Below are positions 25,050 through 37,946 of a stretch of 64,000 nucleotides of DNA, piece by piece. The position numbers were made by a program, and so were the translations under genes. The stretch is from Acridotheres tristis (taxonomy: Eukaryota > Chordata > Aves > Passeriformes > Sturnidae), in assembly GCA_037013685.1 (NCBI GenBank), contig CM072885.1, forward strand, positions 28,495,442 through 28,559,441, written 5' to 3'. The notes beneath the pieces are model-generated. The model saw nothing but the letters and a program-made list of their open reading frames with translations, did no database searches and was not told the origin of the DNA. Every line of letters begins with the position of its first letter. Positions within the stretch are counted from its first letter, which is position 1.

Positions 25050-26915
25050 CATTAAATTCTTATTCATTCATGCAGCAAGGAAACTGAGAAACCTGCTGAT
25101 TCAAGGGAAATTTGCTCATTTCATAGACATCATTCTTCAGCCACTTAAGGAAAAGCAAAATCTGGTGCTGTCTTGATGTGTGGGACAGAAAAATAGGCAT
25201 TTAATTTTCTGGTAGCACAAAATTATAAATTGAGAAGGAAAAAATATAAAAATAAACCATATTTATCCTAACATTGTTTGCTGAACCAAATACTCAATGC
25301 TTTTCTTTATAAGGTTAGTGAAAGCTAAAAAGCTGTATGGATATTGTGAGATTTACATAAATTATTGATGAGTACGTTCTTATTTTAATCTACCTGCAGT
25401 TCTGAGATTGATAGTTATCCCAATGGCATTGCATTTTTGTTCTTTATTTTGTTTGTTCACAGGAAAAAAAAAATTATCCGCAATTTGTACACAGTATAGT
25501 ACAAACACTGGTTTTGTCCCTTTATACTTGCCTCAGGTGGTCTGAAGCGCATGAGTACAACAAGACAAGGAAGTCAGTTTTCCAAGCCACTGAACAATCA
25601 ATTAAAATGGGTAAGGAGGAGGAATATGAGTATCCTTTTTACACAAAAGTCTTTTGCTGGAGAGCATTTGTTCATCAAACAAAGAGTCCACCATGTAGCT
25701 GGATAATAAGACAGTTTGAAAGACTGGACATTGCCCAACATGAACTCTGTATAACTATACTTGTGCTGATACAAGCAAATGGGCTTCCTGAATAATCCAG
25801 CCAGACCTGATGCAAAGGATAAATAACACAAACAGCTCTTTTCTCAGGAAGCGCAAAACTAGGAAGAAAAGAAAAAAAGGAGTCATAGAAACAGAATAAT
25901 ACTATTTCTGGCTTGTGCAACACCCTTCCAATAATATGAAGGCTGTTGAATACTTTATCATACTGTCGCCCTGTGTTCTCATTAGCATCTTGTCTTCTGA
26001 AGTGCAGGTCACTTAGTTCTCAAATAGTAATTTTGAAAACAATATTTGTAACTTTTAAATAAATTTTTCAAGTTAGAATGACCACTCTTTCAATTTATTT
26101 TCAGAGATGTGAATACCCATCACTGTAGGCACAAAAGGGCAAAGAAATACTGTCTTTTCTATTGTCCTCTTAGATGTCTTCAGGCAAACATCTATCTGTT
26201 AAAATCAAAGTGAGATGCAGCCATGAAGTTGAGGTGCTATGTATGTCCAGAAATAACCTGTCCAAACAGCTGTCAGAAAAGGAACTAAAAAGAAAAACTT
26301 TCTTTTCATTCTGTAGTAATGAATATATAACCTGGGGCTTTTATTGAATCTTTACTATAACTAACATAGACCAAGACAGCATGTGTATGAAAACATGCAT
26401 ACATAACTATCCAAGGTAGGAAAAAAGAGCAGGTGCTGAAATAGTTACAACCACAAGAAGGATGAAGAAGATGGTGTGGTGGGTGTCACAAAGCTTCTAC
26501 TGGGCATAGAACACTGATTTTGCATAAGTAAAATACTAATGAAATGGGAAGGGGAGACTGGAAAAAGAAGTTCTGACCTAAAAGAAGGAAAGAAAGCGAG
26601 AAAAAGAGACAGAGAAAGAGAGAGAGAGAAAGAAAGAGAACCAAGAAACCCCAAAAATCTAGAACAAGAACCAGAAAAATAAGCTAACAAAAAAACATAC
26701 CTAGGAATTTTAGATAATTTTATCAGAGAAAAAGAATTTAATGGTAAATTAATAGAGAAGGTAAAAAAATAAATTGCTTTTTATTTATAGCCGTATTAGT
26801 ACCTGTATACAATATGCTAAGCTCCCTCAGCCACCAGTTTATTGTGGCAATATTTTTATTTAGCATGACTTATTTCATCTTTATCAAATGTTAAGGATGG
26901 GAACTCTTTTCATAA
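25050..26915. other. AT-rich intergenic DNA with a GA-rich patch
   Basis: No gene recognised. A purine-rich GA/GAAA patch lies at about 26580-26642; its complement is what makes the open frame full of Ser and Leu there. Confidence 0.6.
26580..26642 (+). repeat. Interrupted GA/GAAA purine-rich repeat
   Basis: About 60 bp almost entirely of G and A, with AGAGAGAGAG in the centre and a few C interruptions. Confidence 0.8.
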
Positions 26916-26920
26916 CTGTC

Positions 26921-27600
26921 TGTCCTAGGGTGACGTTATGGTGCTTGTATCTCCAATCATATATTCTGTTTATGCTTGGTATTATGTTCTGTGCTTTCAG
27001 GACTGGCTCTGAAAGTGAAGGTTTGTTTTGTCTCGTTATCAGCCGGCTCACCTCCCCCATGGTCTGTGTTTAGGGGAGGCTAGGCTTTGCTTGCTTGCTT
27101 GCTTTGCTCGCTTGCTTGCTCGCTTTTGCTCTTTTTTTTTTTTTTTTTTGCTTTGCCTTGCTTTTGCTTATTAGTTAGTTCAGCTAGGCAGTCCAATTTT
27201 TCCTCTGGACTGTTTATTTTTTTTCCTCTCCCTTTCCTGAATACCATCTGAACCTGTTCTGGACGGGGACCTGGGAAACCCCAAGAAACACCGGGAGTCT
27301 ACACTCTGTCACCTGCAGCAGTCATTCCCCAGCGCCGGAGACTGATAACTGGGCGACCACTCGCAGGAGAGACTTTCTGAGTTTGTCATCCCTTCAGAAG
27401 GGTGAAAGAGTTTTTGTCATCAGGTGTTGGGTTTTTTTGTGCTGGGGAGTGTTTCGTTTGTTAAATAAACAGGTTTTTTTCCCCACTCCTCTCTTAAGAA
27501 ATTCTTCCCAAACCCGGTGGTGGGGGGAGGAGTCATGGGGGTTTGCTGTCTGGGGGCTCCTTCCGGAGCTTTTCCCCCAAATTTGCCCTAAACCAGGACA
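26921..27600 (+). mobile_element. Well-preserved solo LTR, 680 bp, 5-bp target duplication (ERVL-like)
   Basis: Starts TGTCCTAGGG and ends ACCAGGACA, so the ends form the inverted pair TGTCCT/AGGACA. CTGTC flanks it exactly on both sides (26916-26920 and 27601-27605). AATAAA at 27464-27469 sets plus orientation. Within U3 lies a GCTT/GCTC simple repeat and a run of 19 T at about 27087-27180. The 5-bp duplication and the end sequence match ERVL-type bird LTRs. The worn LTR at 9595-10317 seems related at its 3' end. No internal region remains. Confidence 0.9.
27087..27180 (+). repeat. GCTT/T-rich simple repeat inside the LTR
   Basis: Runs of TTGCTTGCTTGC, GCTCGCTTGC, a T19 tract and TTGCTTTGCC. 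It lies within the LTR at 26921-27600 and has probably expanded there. Confidence 0.85.
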
Positions 27601-27605
27601 CTGTC

Positions 27606-30600
27606 TATTAAACATTAGTCAGGTTGGAACTGTAAGCACTCAAAATTTAAGAAAAGAAAACCGTTGTTTTCTGGTGTTTAAATTTGTGAGATGAGCTCAG
27701 AGGTGACTTTTTTCCCTCTTGGTGCTAAATGAAAAATATTGCCCTTATTTTTTCTAGATCTTTAGCCTTAGTTTGGCTATGAAATTAATAGGTATGAAAT
27801 TCTAGAAGCTTTTGAGGAGGCAAGTAAAAATTAACATGAAAATATTAATGCATTTTATTACATTATATTCATACATTATAATTATATTTTTATTATTACA
27901 ATGGTATTAAACATGTGAGGGAATCCACAAAAAAAATCCTAAAAAATCAAAACCAAAACCAACAAGACAATAAATGCAACAGAGCTTGTACTTTATTCTT
28001 GCTAACACAATTTTCAGGACAGCTCTCTTAGCAGTTTTACTAGTTCTATCCCTGAGAAAAATTTTAAAGGAGAAACCAACTTCAGTACAGTATATTTTAT
28101 GAACAGGACCTGCCATTCATAGTTTCAGAAAGCACTCTTTTGTGTAGCAGATGTTCTCTATATGCAAAGTCTTCAGAGAGATTAATTAGAAATATAATTC
28201 ATTAATTAATGAATTCCAGTTTTCATCTGCCTCAGTTGATGGATAGATATCAGTATCACAACTTCCTATGAAATGAACAAGGAGACTTTGGGACCGTATC
28301 ATCTTTTCTATTTCTATTTCCCCTTTATATTTTCACCTGGAACTGCTAGGAAAAAGAATTACCATAATGACAGACACTCAGATATATAATTGGCTAATCT
28401 GGATAGAATGTTATTTTTTTATGTTCAGATTCAGCCAGCCTCTTACAAAGCTTAGCAAAATCATAGATGAGTTTCACTACCTCATAGTAAAGAAACTTTT
28501 CAAATAAATAGAAAAAACCAACCACATTTATTGTGCAAATGAACATTTTTTTTACAAAGAAACATTATCATCACTCAAATGGAAATCTGAGGTATGCTTT
28601 CATAAATCACTTTCAATAACAATGTAAGACATAAGACTTGTATGAAAGTCAAAGTTTATATCTCTATGGACTTATAAAACACCTGATCTACATGCAGGAT
28701 AACTCCATAGCAAAATGTGCCCATTTCACCCCTCTCTAAAATATGGTGCATTAAATTTTAAAATCCCACTAAATCCCTAAATCTCTGGGAGAGAAAAATT
28801 ACTTAAAAATACATAATCTTATTTTTTTAATTTTTTTTAATACTTACCTGTTGGTTACACAGTTCCATATAAATGTAATTTGATAAAAATCAAAATGTTT
28901 TCTGTAATTGTGAAAACCAGATAAATGTTTACAGAGGAAATTTTCTAACTAATTTCCCAGCAAAACTTCACAACAGATAGTAGACTTCCATTGTATGCAT
29001 ACAAGTATTTCCAATCTCTCCTAGAGAGCCACCTATTCTCATTTTAAAAGTCATCAGTAGTGTCATCCCAAAGGCAGGAGAAGAGTGAGCAAGTTTCTTG
29101 ATAGCAAGCATATAGAACACATTGCTTTGCATTAAAAAATTACGAATGCTCCCCATTACATCAAATACAATTTCCTTCAACTCCTTAGAGGTTTTGAAGA
29201 TGACTTCCTTTCTACAAATTTCAGACATATCAAATTATAATTTTTCAATAAAATAACTTTGTTTATTCAACTTCAGTGCAGTGACTTTCGGGAACCTTTA
29301 TCTTTGGCATAATCTGTATCTCTTAAAATTCTACCACAATTAATTAAACCATATTAAACCACATTTAACCATGAAATTGCTGGTTCTTAAAGAAATGAGG
29401 TTGCAGGAAAAAGAAAGAAGTATTACTTTACTATTATAATTTTTAATGTCAGTGGTTTTAAACTGGAATTAAAATTAAATTCCAGCAAGTTTGGCTATGC
29501 ACATTGGCACACAGTGCAAGCATTGCTGAAGAAAACCACAGGAGTCTGTTTCAGGAACTGGCATGTGATTCATCTTTGGGACACACAGTAAAAGGTTAAC
29601 ATTCACAAATATCTTCCCAGAGTCTTTTGATATGGCTATGGGAAATGATTAAGCTGCAAACACTTATCTCTTCCATTTTCCGAGTAAACAAAGACAGCAG
29701 GTAAACAAAGGCTTTCAGAGATTGAGATGTACTGAATAATAATGCCATTAGTCCCTCACACTCCACATGCCTGGATCTGAAGAATATATTTCTGACTATA
29801 AAAATGTAGTCTCTTAGAGTAAAAATATGTAAGTAGAGTTTCCTCAATAAAGTAACTCAGTAGAGTTAGAACACCATTGAATCACTGAGCAGTTGGCAAA
29901 TTGACTCAGGAAAGTTCAACTTTCATAACTCTCTGTGACAATGGGAATCTCTATGGGATTTTTCCCATCATATATTTGTGACAATGTTATCACGCCCAAT
30001 TCTGTACTGAAAAGTAAGTTCAACAAATTCTGTCGATTCTTATTGTGAAGCGTCCCATTAGGTAACATGACAAAAAATGGCCCCACACAAAACAGAATGA
30101 AGAGGAAAGTCATAGCTGTGGGAGTCCCAGTACCTGGATGCAAAACCTACTCATGGAACATGTGATAGAGGCATGTAGGAGGCACTTAGAGAGAGGGAGG
30201 AGCCAGACCCACCTACTGGACAGGCTGAATGCCCATGACTTGGAGATGCACAGTGTGCGACTCACCAGACAAGCAAGATCTCACCAAGCTGGCACACACT
30301 GTGTACATGACTCATGTTTTTGATATACACCCTTGACTCATCTATGGTAATACTATTCAATGAAAGAGAATTTACCAAAAGGAGGCATTTTGTATTTCAG
30401 ATTTGAATCTATGTGACAAAATCATAAATGGGGATTAGTGCTGTTCCATTGTTTTTCTCTCTTATAAAGTGATTTCCAACTGTTTAAGAATAATTATTTG
30501 GTAATGGGGAAACTCTTGAGGTAGATTTAGCCTATCTAAGGACTAGCTAAACAAAACCAGAATACACCTTCTAATGCTTAAACTTTTAAAAATTCATCGT

Positions 30601-30674
30601 GAACTTACAAGTAAAGTGTGGTTGAGAAGTGATGGGTCACTATGATATGTCACCTGCCTACTGAGCAGACCAGA
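27606..30674. other. AT-rich intergenic DNA, nothing recognised
   Basis: No exon or repeat hallmark is visible. A somewhat more balanced patch at about 30150-30310 has a 61-codon open frame rich in Arg and His, without a motif that I know. Confidence 0.6.
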
Positions 30675-30985
30675 CCTATTCTGCCTGAGAAGAGAAGGCT
30701 TTGAGGGAACCTACCAGCACCCCTCTGGAGCCCATAAAGGGGTGTTGAAGAAAATGGAGCTGAGATCTTCATGGTGGTGTGTAGCAGGAGAATGAGGGGC
30801 AATAAGCACAAGCTGAAACAGAAGAGCTTGGATCTGGGCACAGGAAAACATTTTTCACCATGAGGGCAGGCAGGCAATAGAGCCAGTGGTCCGAGTAGGC
30901 TCTGAGGTCTCTGGCCTTTGAAGTGCTCACAGCCTAAATGGATAAAGCCTTAAGCAACCTGATCTGATCCCAGAGCTGGTAGTCA
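30675..30985 (+). mobile_element. Degraded CR1 3' fragment, plus strand
   Basis: Sequence of the CR1 3' region in old form: AATGAGGGGCAATAAGCACAAGCTGAAAC, then TTTTTCACCATGAGGGCAGG, then AAAGCCTTAAGCAACCTGATCTG, in the order found in CR1 consensus tails. The terminal octamer repeat is missing or unrecognisable. Confidence 0.75.
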
Positions 30986-32868
30986 GTGTGCCCCAAAGCC
31001 AATAGCACTTGTGGTCTGGCTTTGGTGAAGGAGTCACAGGAGAGAGCCCCATAGCCTGGGCTGTCCCACTGCCCCAGCCAGGAGCAGGGAGCTGGTATTT
31101 AGTAGAAACAGTTATATGTAATTCCTACGGTTTATTAAAATTATGGACTACTTTGATTTAAAAAAACATCAGACTGGATTTCTAGCAAGCTGAAAAACCT
31201 TGATGAGTTAACTTCTTAATGGTTGATCTCCATTTAAACACTGTTGTTTTTCATGAGCTGTTTTTACCTTGGTAGACACTCTCTCTTTCCTTGCTTAGTA
31301 ATCTATAAAGTTTATCTTGTAATATATTGTGAATAAAAGTGCTAGGCTCTAAGGTCCAACAACAACAAAATAATCTGGTCATAAAAATAATTTCCATACT
31401 GTGGCCTAATAATAATTTTGAATACCCATATTTTTTCAGAAGCCCATCAAAATAGCAAAAAATTATTTAATTTTCAGCACTGATCTTGACTAGCTACACT
31501 TAAGAGTTTGTGATGTTAAATTAAACTAAAGAAGAAATGCAGGGTAAATTCTATATAATTATTTAGCAATAAGGACAAAACTTTTCTATGATATTAATAG
31601 TAATTTCTGATACACAAACACTAGTAAGGTAGCATTGACCACAATTTTCTGCATTATAAAACTATACTTGCTAAGATAAAAATTTCAGAATTTGTTTTGT
31701 TTTGCCTTCAGCTTTAAAGAGCAACTTTCAAGAAGGTGAACTGGAATTCTTACATCCAATACCAGGTCATTATCTAAAACAAACAAATATATTAATAAAA
31801 AAAAAAAGGATGATCCTGTAGTTATAACTTTATGCCTACTGGACATGTACACAATATTAATCTTAATAGAAAAAGAACAAAATTATTTATTATGTGACTT
31901 ACAAAAGTCCAAAGTTACCACTGAAATGAAACCGTATACAGCAGCTGCTTACATGTCAAGGTTTTTTGCAGATGCTTTTTGATATGAGAGTTCCTCTGAT
32001 CTCTGCACACCTGGTTCTGGTGCATGCATCTGGATATGTGAAATTGACTTTTGCCTAAGCATCGGTGAATTCTATAGGAATAGGACTATATTCTATAGGA
32101 CTATAGGAATAACCCAAAGGTCACTTGAGTTGTACACTGACACCTTTTCCACATGTCTATTGATACTAAGAGGAATCAGGCACTCATGAATGGAAGGCAC
32201 AGGTTCTTGATACCACCCAGTCTACACACCATAGTAATTAGACTCTCACAGTTGTAAGTATATATTTATTTCTCTACCTTGGAGGGAAATGGAAAGTTCT
32301 AAAGTTTCTGTAATTTCTGTATTTCTTACAGAAAAAGGTTTAGTAGGCTGGATACTCTCCTCCTCAGGAAATAGTATGAAAATCTACAGTTTGTTAGACT
32401 ACTGACTGTTTTCAATGTTACTAAGCACAAGTCCTCAAGCCCTTCAGTTTGCATTATACTGCTATTGAATGAAACAACAACAGCAGCAACAACAACAACA
32501 AAATAGTGGCAGACCAGAATCTAAGAGTCCATTTGGTAGGGAAGGTTTAATATAAAACTATAGAATTCTATTCTTATCTACTTCCTGCAGGACAAGGATT
32601 CAGCATCTCAACAATTACACAGGAGAGAGATAAAACATTCTTAGACACTAGATAGTCTTTCTGCTGGAAGCTAAGGAACTTTCTTAGCATGCAGATCTTT
32701 GAATTCTAATTTCCCCTGGAATGCTGAACAAGAATATCACTCTCATTAACAACCCTTTAGGTAACAAGAAAAGTATAAGCAAAACCTCGAATTTATTGTA
32801 TCATTGCCATCAAAACAAAACAACCCCAAACAAATGAAAAACCCCACAAAAAAACCCAAACCAAAACC
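30986..32868. other. AT-rich intergenic DNA leading to the minisatellite
   Basis: No gene recognised. A short CTATAGGAATAGGACTATA-type local repeat lies at about 32070-32112, and an interrupted CAA run at 32472-32503. Confidence 0.6.
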
Positions 32869-33403
32869 CCAACAATAACACCAACAATAACACCAACAAT
32901 AACACCAACAAAAAGACCAACAAAAAGACCAACAAAAAGACCAACAAAAAGACCAACAAAAAGACCAACAAAAAGACCAACAAAAAAGACCAACAAAAAG
33001 ACCAACAAAAAGACCAACAAAAAGACCAACAAAAAGACCAACAAAAAGACCAACAAAAAGACCAACAAAAAGACCAACAAAAAGACCAACAAAAAGACCA
33101 ACAAAAAGACCAACAAAAAGACCAACAAAAAGACCAACAAAAAGACCAACAAAAAGACCAACAAAAAGACCAACAAAAAGACCAACAAAAAGACCAACAA
33201 AAAGACCAACAAAAAGACCAACAAAAAGACCAACAAAAAGACCAACAAAAAGACCAACAAAAAGACCAACAAAAAGACCAACAAAAAGACCAACAAAAAG
33301 ACCAACAAAAAGACCAACAAAAAGACCAACAAAAAGACCAACAAAAAGACCAACAAAAAGACCAACAAAAAGACCAACAAAAAGACCAACAAAAAGACCA
33401 ACA
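32869..33403. repeat. 12-bp minisatellite, about 44 units
   Basis: Unit CCAACAAAAAGA. Three leading units are CCAACAATAACA (32869-32904). Then seven units run to 32989, the last with one extra A (13 bp, 32977-32989). Then 34 identical 12-bp units fill 32990-33397 before the array breaks at CCAACAGATAAA. The plus strand of the array has no T at all outside the first three units. Because the unit is a multiple of three and lacks stops on the minus strand, two open frames of about 200 codons (repeating LVFL and SFCW) arise; these are artefacts. The identity of 34 successive units points to recent expansion or gene-conversion-like turnover. Confidence 0.97.
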
Positions 33404-34726
33404 GATAAATTCCAAGTAGCAGTCCTCTGAATTTCAGTCTCCAGTTTCTAAGCAGTAGTTTTAATACTTGAGGTACAGTACAGAGTAGTGCTCAATAGCC
33501 TGATGAGTAGCTCAAGAGTCTTATTATAACTCTTGAAAGGAAGAATAGTTTAAAGGCACAGTAAGTGCCTGTTTAACTTGAAGGCACTTAAACATTTAAT
33601 TGGATCTAGAAGATATCTTGTATCTAAGAAGATATTTGCAGGACATTCTTCTAACATGTAACCATCTCTGCTTACATGTAAGGGACAAACACAGCAGAAC
33701 AAAAAATTGGTACTACCTTAACTAATAGGTTGCTCAAGTTATTATCCTTTACTATTTGGAGAAAATTAATTTTCTTCTCCATTTCATTCACCACCAAGTG
33801 AGATTATTTCATGCTTCGACTCAAAGGAAACGTGTTATTTAATAACTGCCAGTACTAATTCCTGGATCATGCATATTTTCCTTGATAGCCTCCAGATTGA
33901 ATGCCTTCACCTTTCCGTTCATCTACACATTAGTTATAAGATCTGACAGAATCACAATACACAGCGATATGGCTGCAGGGCACATAAATTAATATTTTAC
34001 ACCTACGAAAGGAATTTATTTTTCATTGTAACACTAACTCTTACAAATGCAAGTCAGAACATTCTGCAGACACTCCATAGTACAAAAATGAGGTCCTACT
34101 CATGTGTTAGAACTTGCTAATATTTTATCAAACTGGAAAAACAGTCCTGAGGGCAGGGCAAGAACTCCTGCTTCTGACTGGGGCATTTGGCTTGGCCCAT
34201 CATGGAATTTCTCTGCTATTTCTTGGTTAAAAAATGGGTCTTTCAGCACCCCATGAGGTGAACATAAGCAAGGTCTGCAGAAGAACTCGAAGAATGGTGG
34301 CATGGAACCTCTATTTTTCTTCCACTCCTCCAAACCAGGGGAGCTACAATTATAGGTGAATCTGTAAAGGTTTGTGAATCCCTTTTTGCACAGATTTGAG
34401 ATCTTATTATCATTCCACAAATCAATTTGGCTAACAAGTATAGATATATCTGTGCCTTACCCTTTACACACAGTTTTCTTAGATTAGCTATAAGAAGAAA
34501 TACAGTTTATAAATGTAATATTCTTTCTTATCTTCAAAGTAATTTTCTCAATCCCATCAAACACAACTAGTGAGACTGCATGTCTCAAAGTAAATCAACA
34601 TTTTATATTTTAGAGTGTATGTGGAACCCTGCTGGGACAGAGAAGAGTGCTCCTAGAAATACTCACATTCTTTTATGCCTCCATTTTACATTAGTCCATT
34701 CCTTGAAGTGTCAGATAAGAACAGAT
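33404..34726. other. AT-rich intergenic DNA, nothing recognised
   Basis: Unique sequence. A minus-strand open frame of 106 codons at 34100-34420 has Cys and Pro but no motif that I know, and no splice-site support. Confidence 0.55.
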
Positions 34727-35124
34727 TGAGGTAATTCCCCTTTATCCTCTCCAGTCCTCTGGCTAGCTCTGGACTAGAGAGGGGTGGGAAATCCTCATAG
34801 ACAAAGGCAAAAAACCAAAGAAGGTTTTTATCTCCCGTGGGAAGGTGATCCACAGTTTATTCTGTCACACACATGGCGAGAGGAGAGAGAGGGAAGATGG
34901 CGGGCGCTTTTAAACTTAGGGAAAGGGGCGGGGAGGAACAGACCCGCGACCAATGGGACGCCGCCAACGGGGAGGGGCTAAGGGAGGACTGAACCAACTT
35001 CACAAGCTCCGGGGGGATACAGAGCAAACCATTTTCTCAGTGCAATATAAAACATAACAGTGCAATATAAAACCATGAACAGTGCAACTTATGAACAAAG
35101 AGTGCAATACAACAATAGATATTT
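34727..35124 (-). mobile_element. GC-rich LTR, minus strand, edges uncertain
   Basis: On the minus strand the order is LTR-like: CCATTGG (CAAT type), TTTAAAAGCGCCCGCCATC, then AATAAA (complement of 34856-34861), then a U5-like part. Two boundary sets are possible. The wider one (given here) is flanked by ACAGAT at 34721-34726 and 35125-35130 and includes the GTGCAATATAAAAC repeats, but its minus-strand start lacks TG. The narrower one, 34770-35004, is flanked by AGCTC (34765-34769 and 35005-35009) and has TG...CA ends. The GC-rich core is shared by both. Confidence 0.55.
35034..35115. repeat. GTGCAA-type interspersed short repeat, four copies
   Basis: CAGTGCAATATAAAAC occurs twice in a row with spacers, followed by CAGTGCAACTTATGAAC and GAGTGCAATAC. 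It may be the U3 part of the neighbouring LTR. Confidence 0.7.
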
Positions 35125-35262
35125 ACAGATTTTTAGGCAAAACTCTTTTTAAAATAAACTTTTCAATTCTACCATATACGTACTTTACCTGTATGCTATG
35201 GTGTATCCTTAAAGTGTTTTAGGTTCTTACTAACACTTAAAAACAAAAGAATTCAAATTCCA

Positions 35263-35269
35263 TTATATA

Positions 35270-35300
<31 letters not shown>
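35263..35300. repeat. (TA)n microsatellite
   Basis: About 38 bp of alternating TA with one G. Confidence 0.9.
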
Positions 35301-37946
35301 CATTACATTGATTAAAAGTTTCAGGGGCTCTTTAGAATCAGCAATAATAATTAAGATGAGAGAAAAGAACAGTTAAAAATACCACAAAAGAAGTAAAAAG
35401 AAAAACAATCATGAAATATAATTATAGACTTAAGACTGAGGAAATAGGTGAGAGAAGAAGCATAAAGCAACAGCCATTTTTGTATAAGTATAGTTCACTA
35501 AAATTAAAGCAATAACCTCAATGTATCTGAGTTGGTTGGTCTTTTTTTAATAATTAGCTAATAAAAGGCATTTTTCACTACAATTATTTTTATGTTGGTG
35601 ATGTTGCTTAGGAATTTTTTGAGAACAATATCCGAGATAATGTTCCATTATTCATACTACTCATAAACAGAGGTAATCTCTCAAGGTGTTATTTAGAAAT
35701 ACTTATTTCTTTTTAAATAAACATTCACATGTTATTCGGTAATAATTTCAGATTTAATTCTTTCTGATTATTAAGAGAAAGCAAATTGTACTTTGTAAGC
35801 ACATATTCCCTTAACAGATACAAGGATTAGTTTATTGCTTATAATCTTGTTTTGAATTGGATAAATTATGAGGGGTGATGCAAAGATCAGCGATGGGAAA
35901 CACTTTTCCACTGTTAATGTAGAGATTTGAGTCCAATACATGGACGGCAGTTACCCTTGTTCTGTTTCCTCTAAACCTCAACCCTTGCCCACACTGCAGT
36001 CATTTATATGTGCCAGTGACAAGTGAGAAAGAATTAGGATCAAGTGAAAACAAAAGGTTTTTTATTCCCTTTGAATTTGTAAAAGTGGCTGAAGTGAATT
36101 CTGTGATTTGTCCCTTATGATGCCCATTCAAAAAAAGAAAAGAAAACCAAACAAGCCACAATTAACCACAATATCTCCATATCCTATAAAACATTACTTA
36201 CTGCTGAGAAAATACTTTCAGTGGGATAGAGGATCTAAAAGAATTTTGTAGCAGAAGATGCATAAGAGTAAACTGAGAAGAAAAATAGCAACCAGAAAAA
36301 AACCTTGCAACTAGAAAATTAAAGATCTCAAGTCTGATTTGAAGATGTGTATATGAGTCAGCTCCTGTATTGTTTTAGATTTATTTAGATTATTCTCTTA
36401 TACTTGGTTTAGCAGAATCTGATTCTTAATGATGACCAGGAAGAAACAACAATTTTCACTACTTCTCTTTCACATCTGAGATGTTGTAATAAAAAACGGC
36501 ATATATTTGTAGAATTTTAAAAGATGAAGTTCAAAAATAAAGAAAAAAAGTGACAGGAAAGCATACCAACATGACTGGGAGAGGAGAAATATTTGCACAC
36601 TGGAAAAGATTGAAAGGCTCACACAGATTTTGATAATTTCTTTAGTGACAAAGAGACCAGATAGGGTAGCAAGCCATTTTTGTTTTCCTTCTGTTCCTCA
36701 TCAAGGCTGACCCAATCTCACACTTAGTAATTACCTCTCTTTTATCAGAAAACAAAAGTGCATCTTTGAAGTGAGACTCCAGGAGCCAATTAGGAAGATT
36801 AGTTTAAAAACACACAGGATGCAGCAGTTCTCATTTATTGACCCTTGGATAGCTCTGCTAATGGTTTTGTCTCTATATTATCAATGTATTAGTTCACTTG
36901 CAGCTACTTTAGTTTTTAAAAATGTTAGGAACTTGATTAGCTACCCCAGCCTAGCTGGAATATGTGAGCTGACTGTCAAGCTGTATCATCTGTTGCTCAG
37001 TTTAAAAAAAGAGAACCAAGTTAGTGAAATGGAGTGCCAGCTCAAAGTCCAGGTCTAAAAGCTCCTAAATGTGATTGCTTTAATTGGCTTTATCAACAGA
37101 AATTTTCTCTGTAAACAATGTATTGTTTATCTAAGATAGAGACAGCAACACTGTCAGAACATGTACATATTTTTCTTTTACTACATAAAAGCAATGAATT
37201 AATTCTAGCTGGATTTATTTTTTCCAAAGCTTTTCATTTCTGTATTTTAAATTTCCATATCATGTTATTTGTAATAAGATAAGGAATCTACAGCCATCCC
37301 TTTCCCTGGTAGTCATGGACAATAGTAAGCTTGCTAACAAAAAGTAAAATATCAATTTAATATTTTAACAGGAATAAGTCAGTATATCATACCATATCAG
37401 ATCTTATCGCATATCATATTTTCCCCTTGGCCTGTTGAAAATTAGTATTGAATCTAGTTAAGGCCAAGAAAAATCTAAGAACTGAAACATTATGATTTTC
37501 AATAAATATGGTGCAATGTGAAGGTTATGACATCATTTCCATTGTTACTAACATTATAGGGAAAAATACTACTAGACCCAATTTCTATTATCACATTTGT
37601 GCTGGTGATCACTGTACTATGAAATCCATTAGACAGGTCCTGAAGGGAGAAAAAACAGATCAGGAAGACTGTTCTTTGCAAAACATCATTAAGGTCAGGG
37701 TTCTGTGAAAAACAAATTTATGAAGCTCAGCCTGACCTAGCCCTACCCCCGGGGTAAACTGGTTTTATAATACTAAATTTTACTGCTTGATTAATAAATA
37801 GGTCTTAAAAGACTTTCTATTTTGACAACTTTGTTGATCAATTTTTTTTGTTGATGACTCACAAAAACAATTTTTTGTATTTTTTTTGTGAAATCTTAAC
37901 ACTGTGAAGAAAAACTAAATTTTGCAGGAAGAAAATGAGTTAGGGC
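35301..37946. other. AT-rich intergenic DNA, nothing recognised
   Basis: No repeat family or exon recognised. Open frames at 36771-37058 (95 codons) and 37508-37708 carry no known motif. Confidence 0.6.

Noticed and set aside
25514..25795. Plus-strand open frame of 93 codons
   Set aside because: No motif, no conservation evidence and no splice or poly(A) context; consistent with chance.
32869..33403. CRISPR-like array
   Set aside because: Units are 12 bp head to tail with no spacers, in a vertebrate nuclear sequence.
32793..33415. Two minus-strand open frames of about 200 codons, one hydrophobic (LVFL repeats) and one Trp/Cys/Phe repeats, as a possible membrane protein
   Set aside because: Both are direct translations of the 12-bp minisatellite, whose unit length is a multiple of three; nothing outside the array supports a gene.
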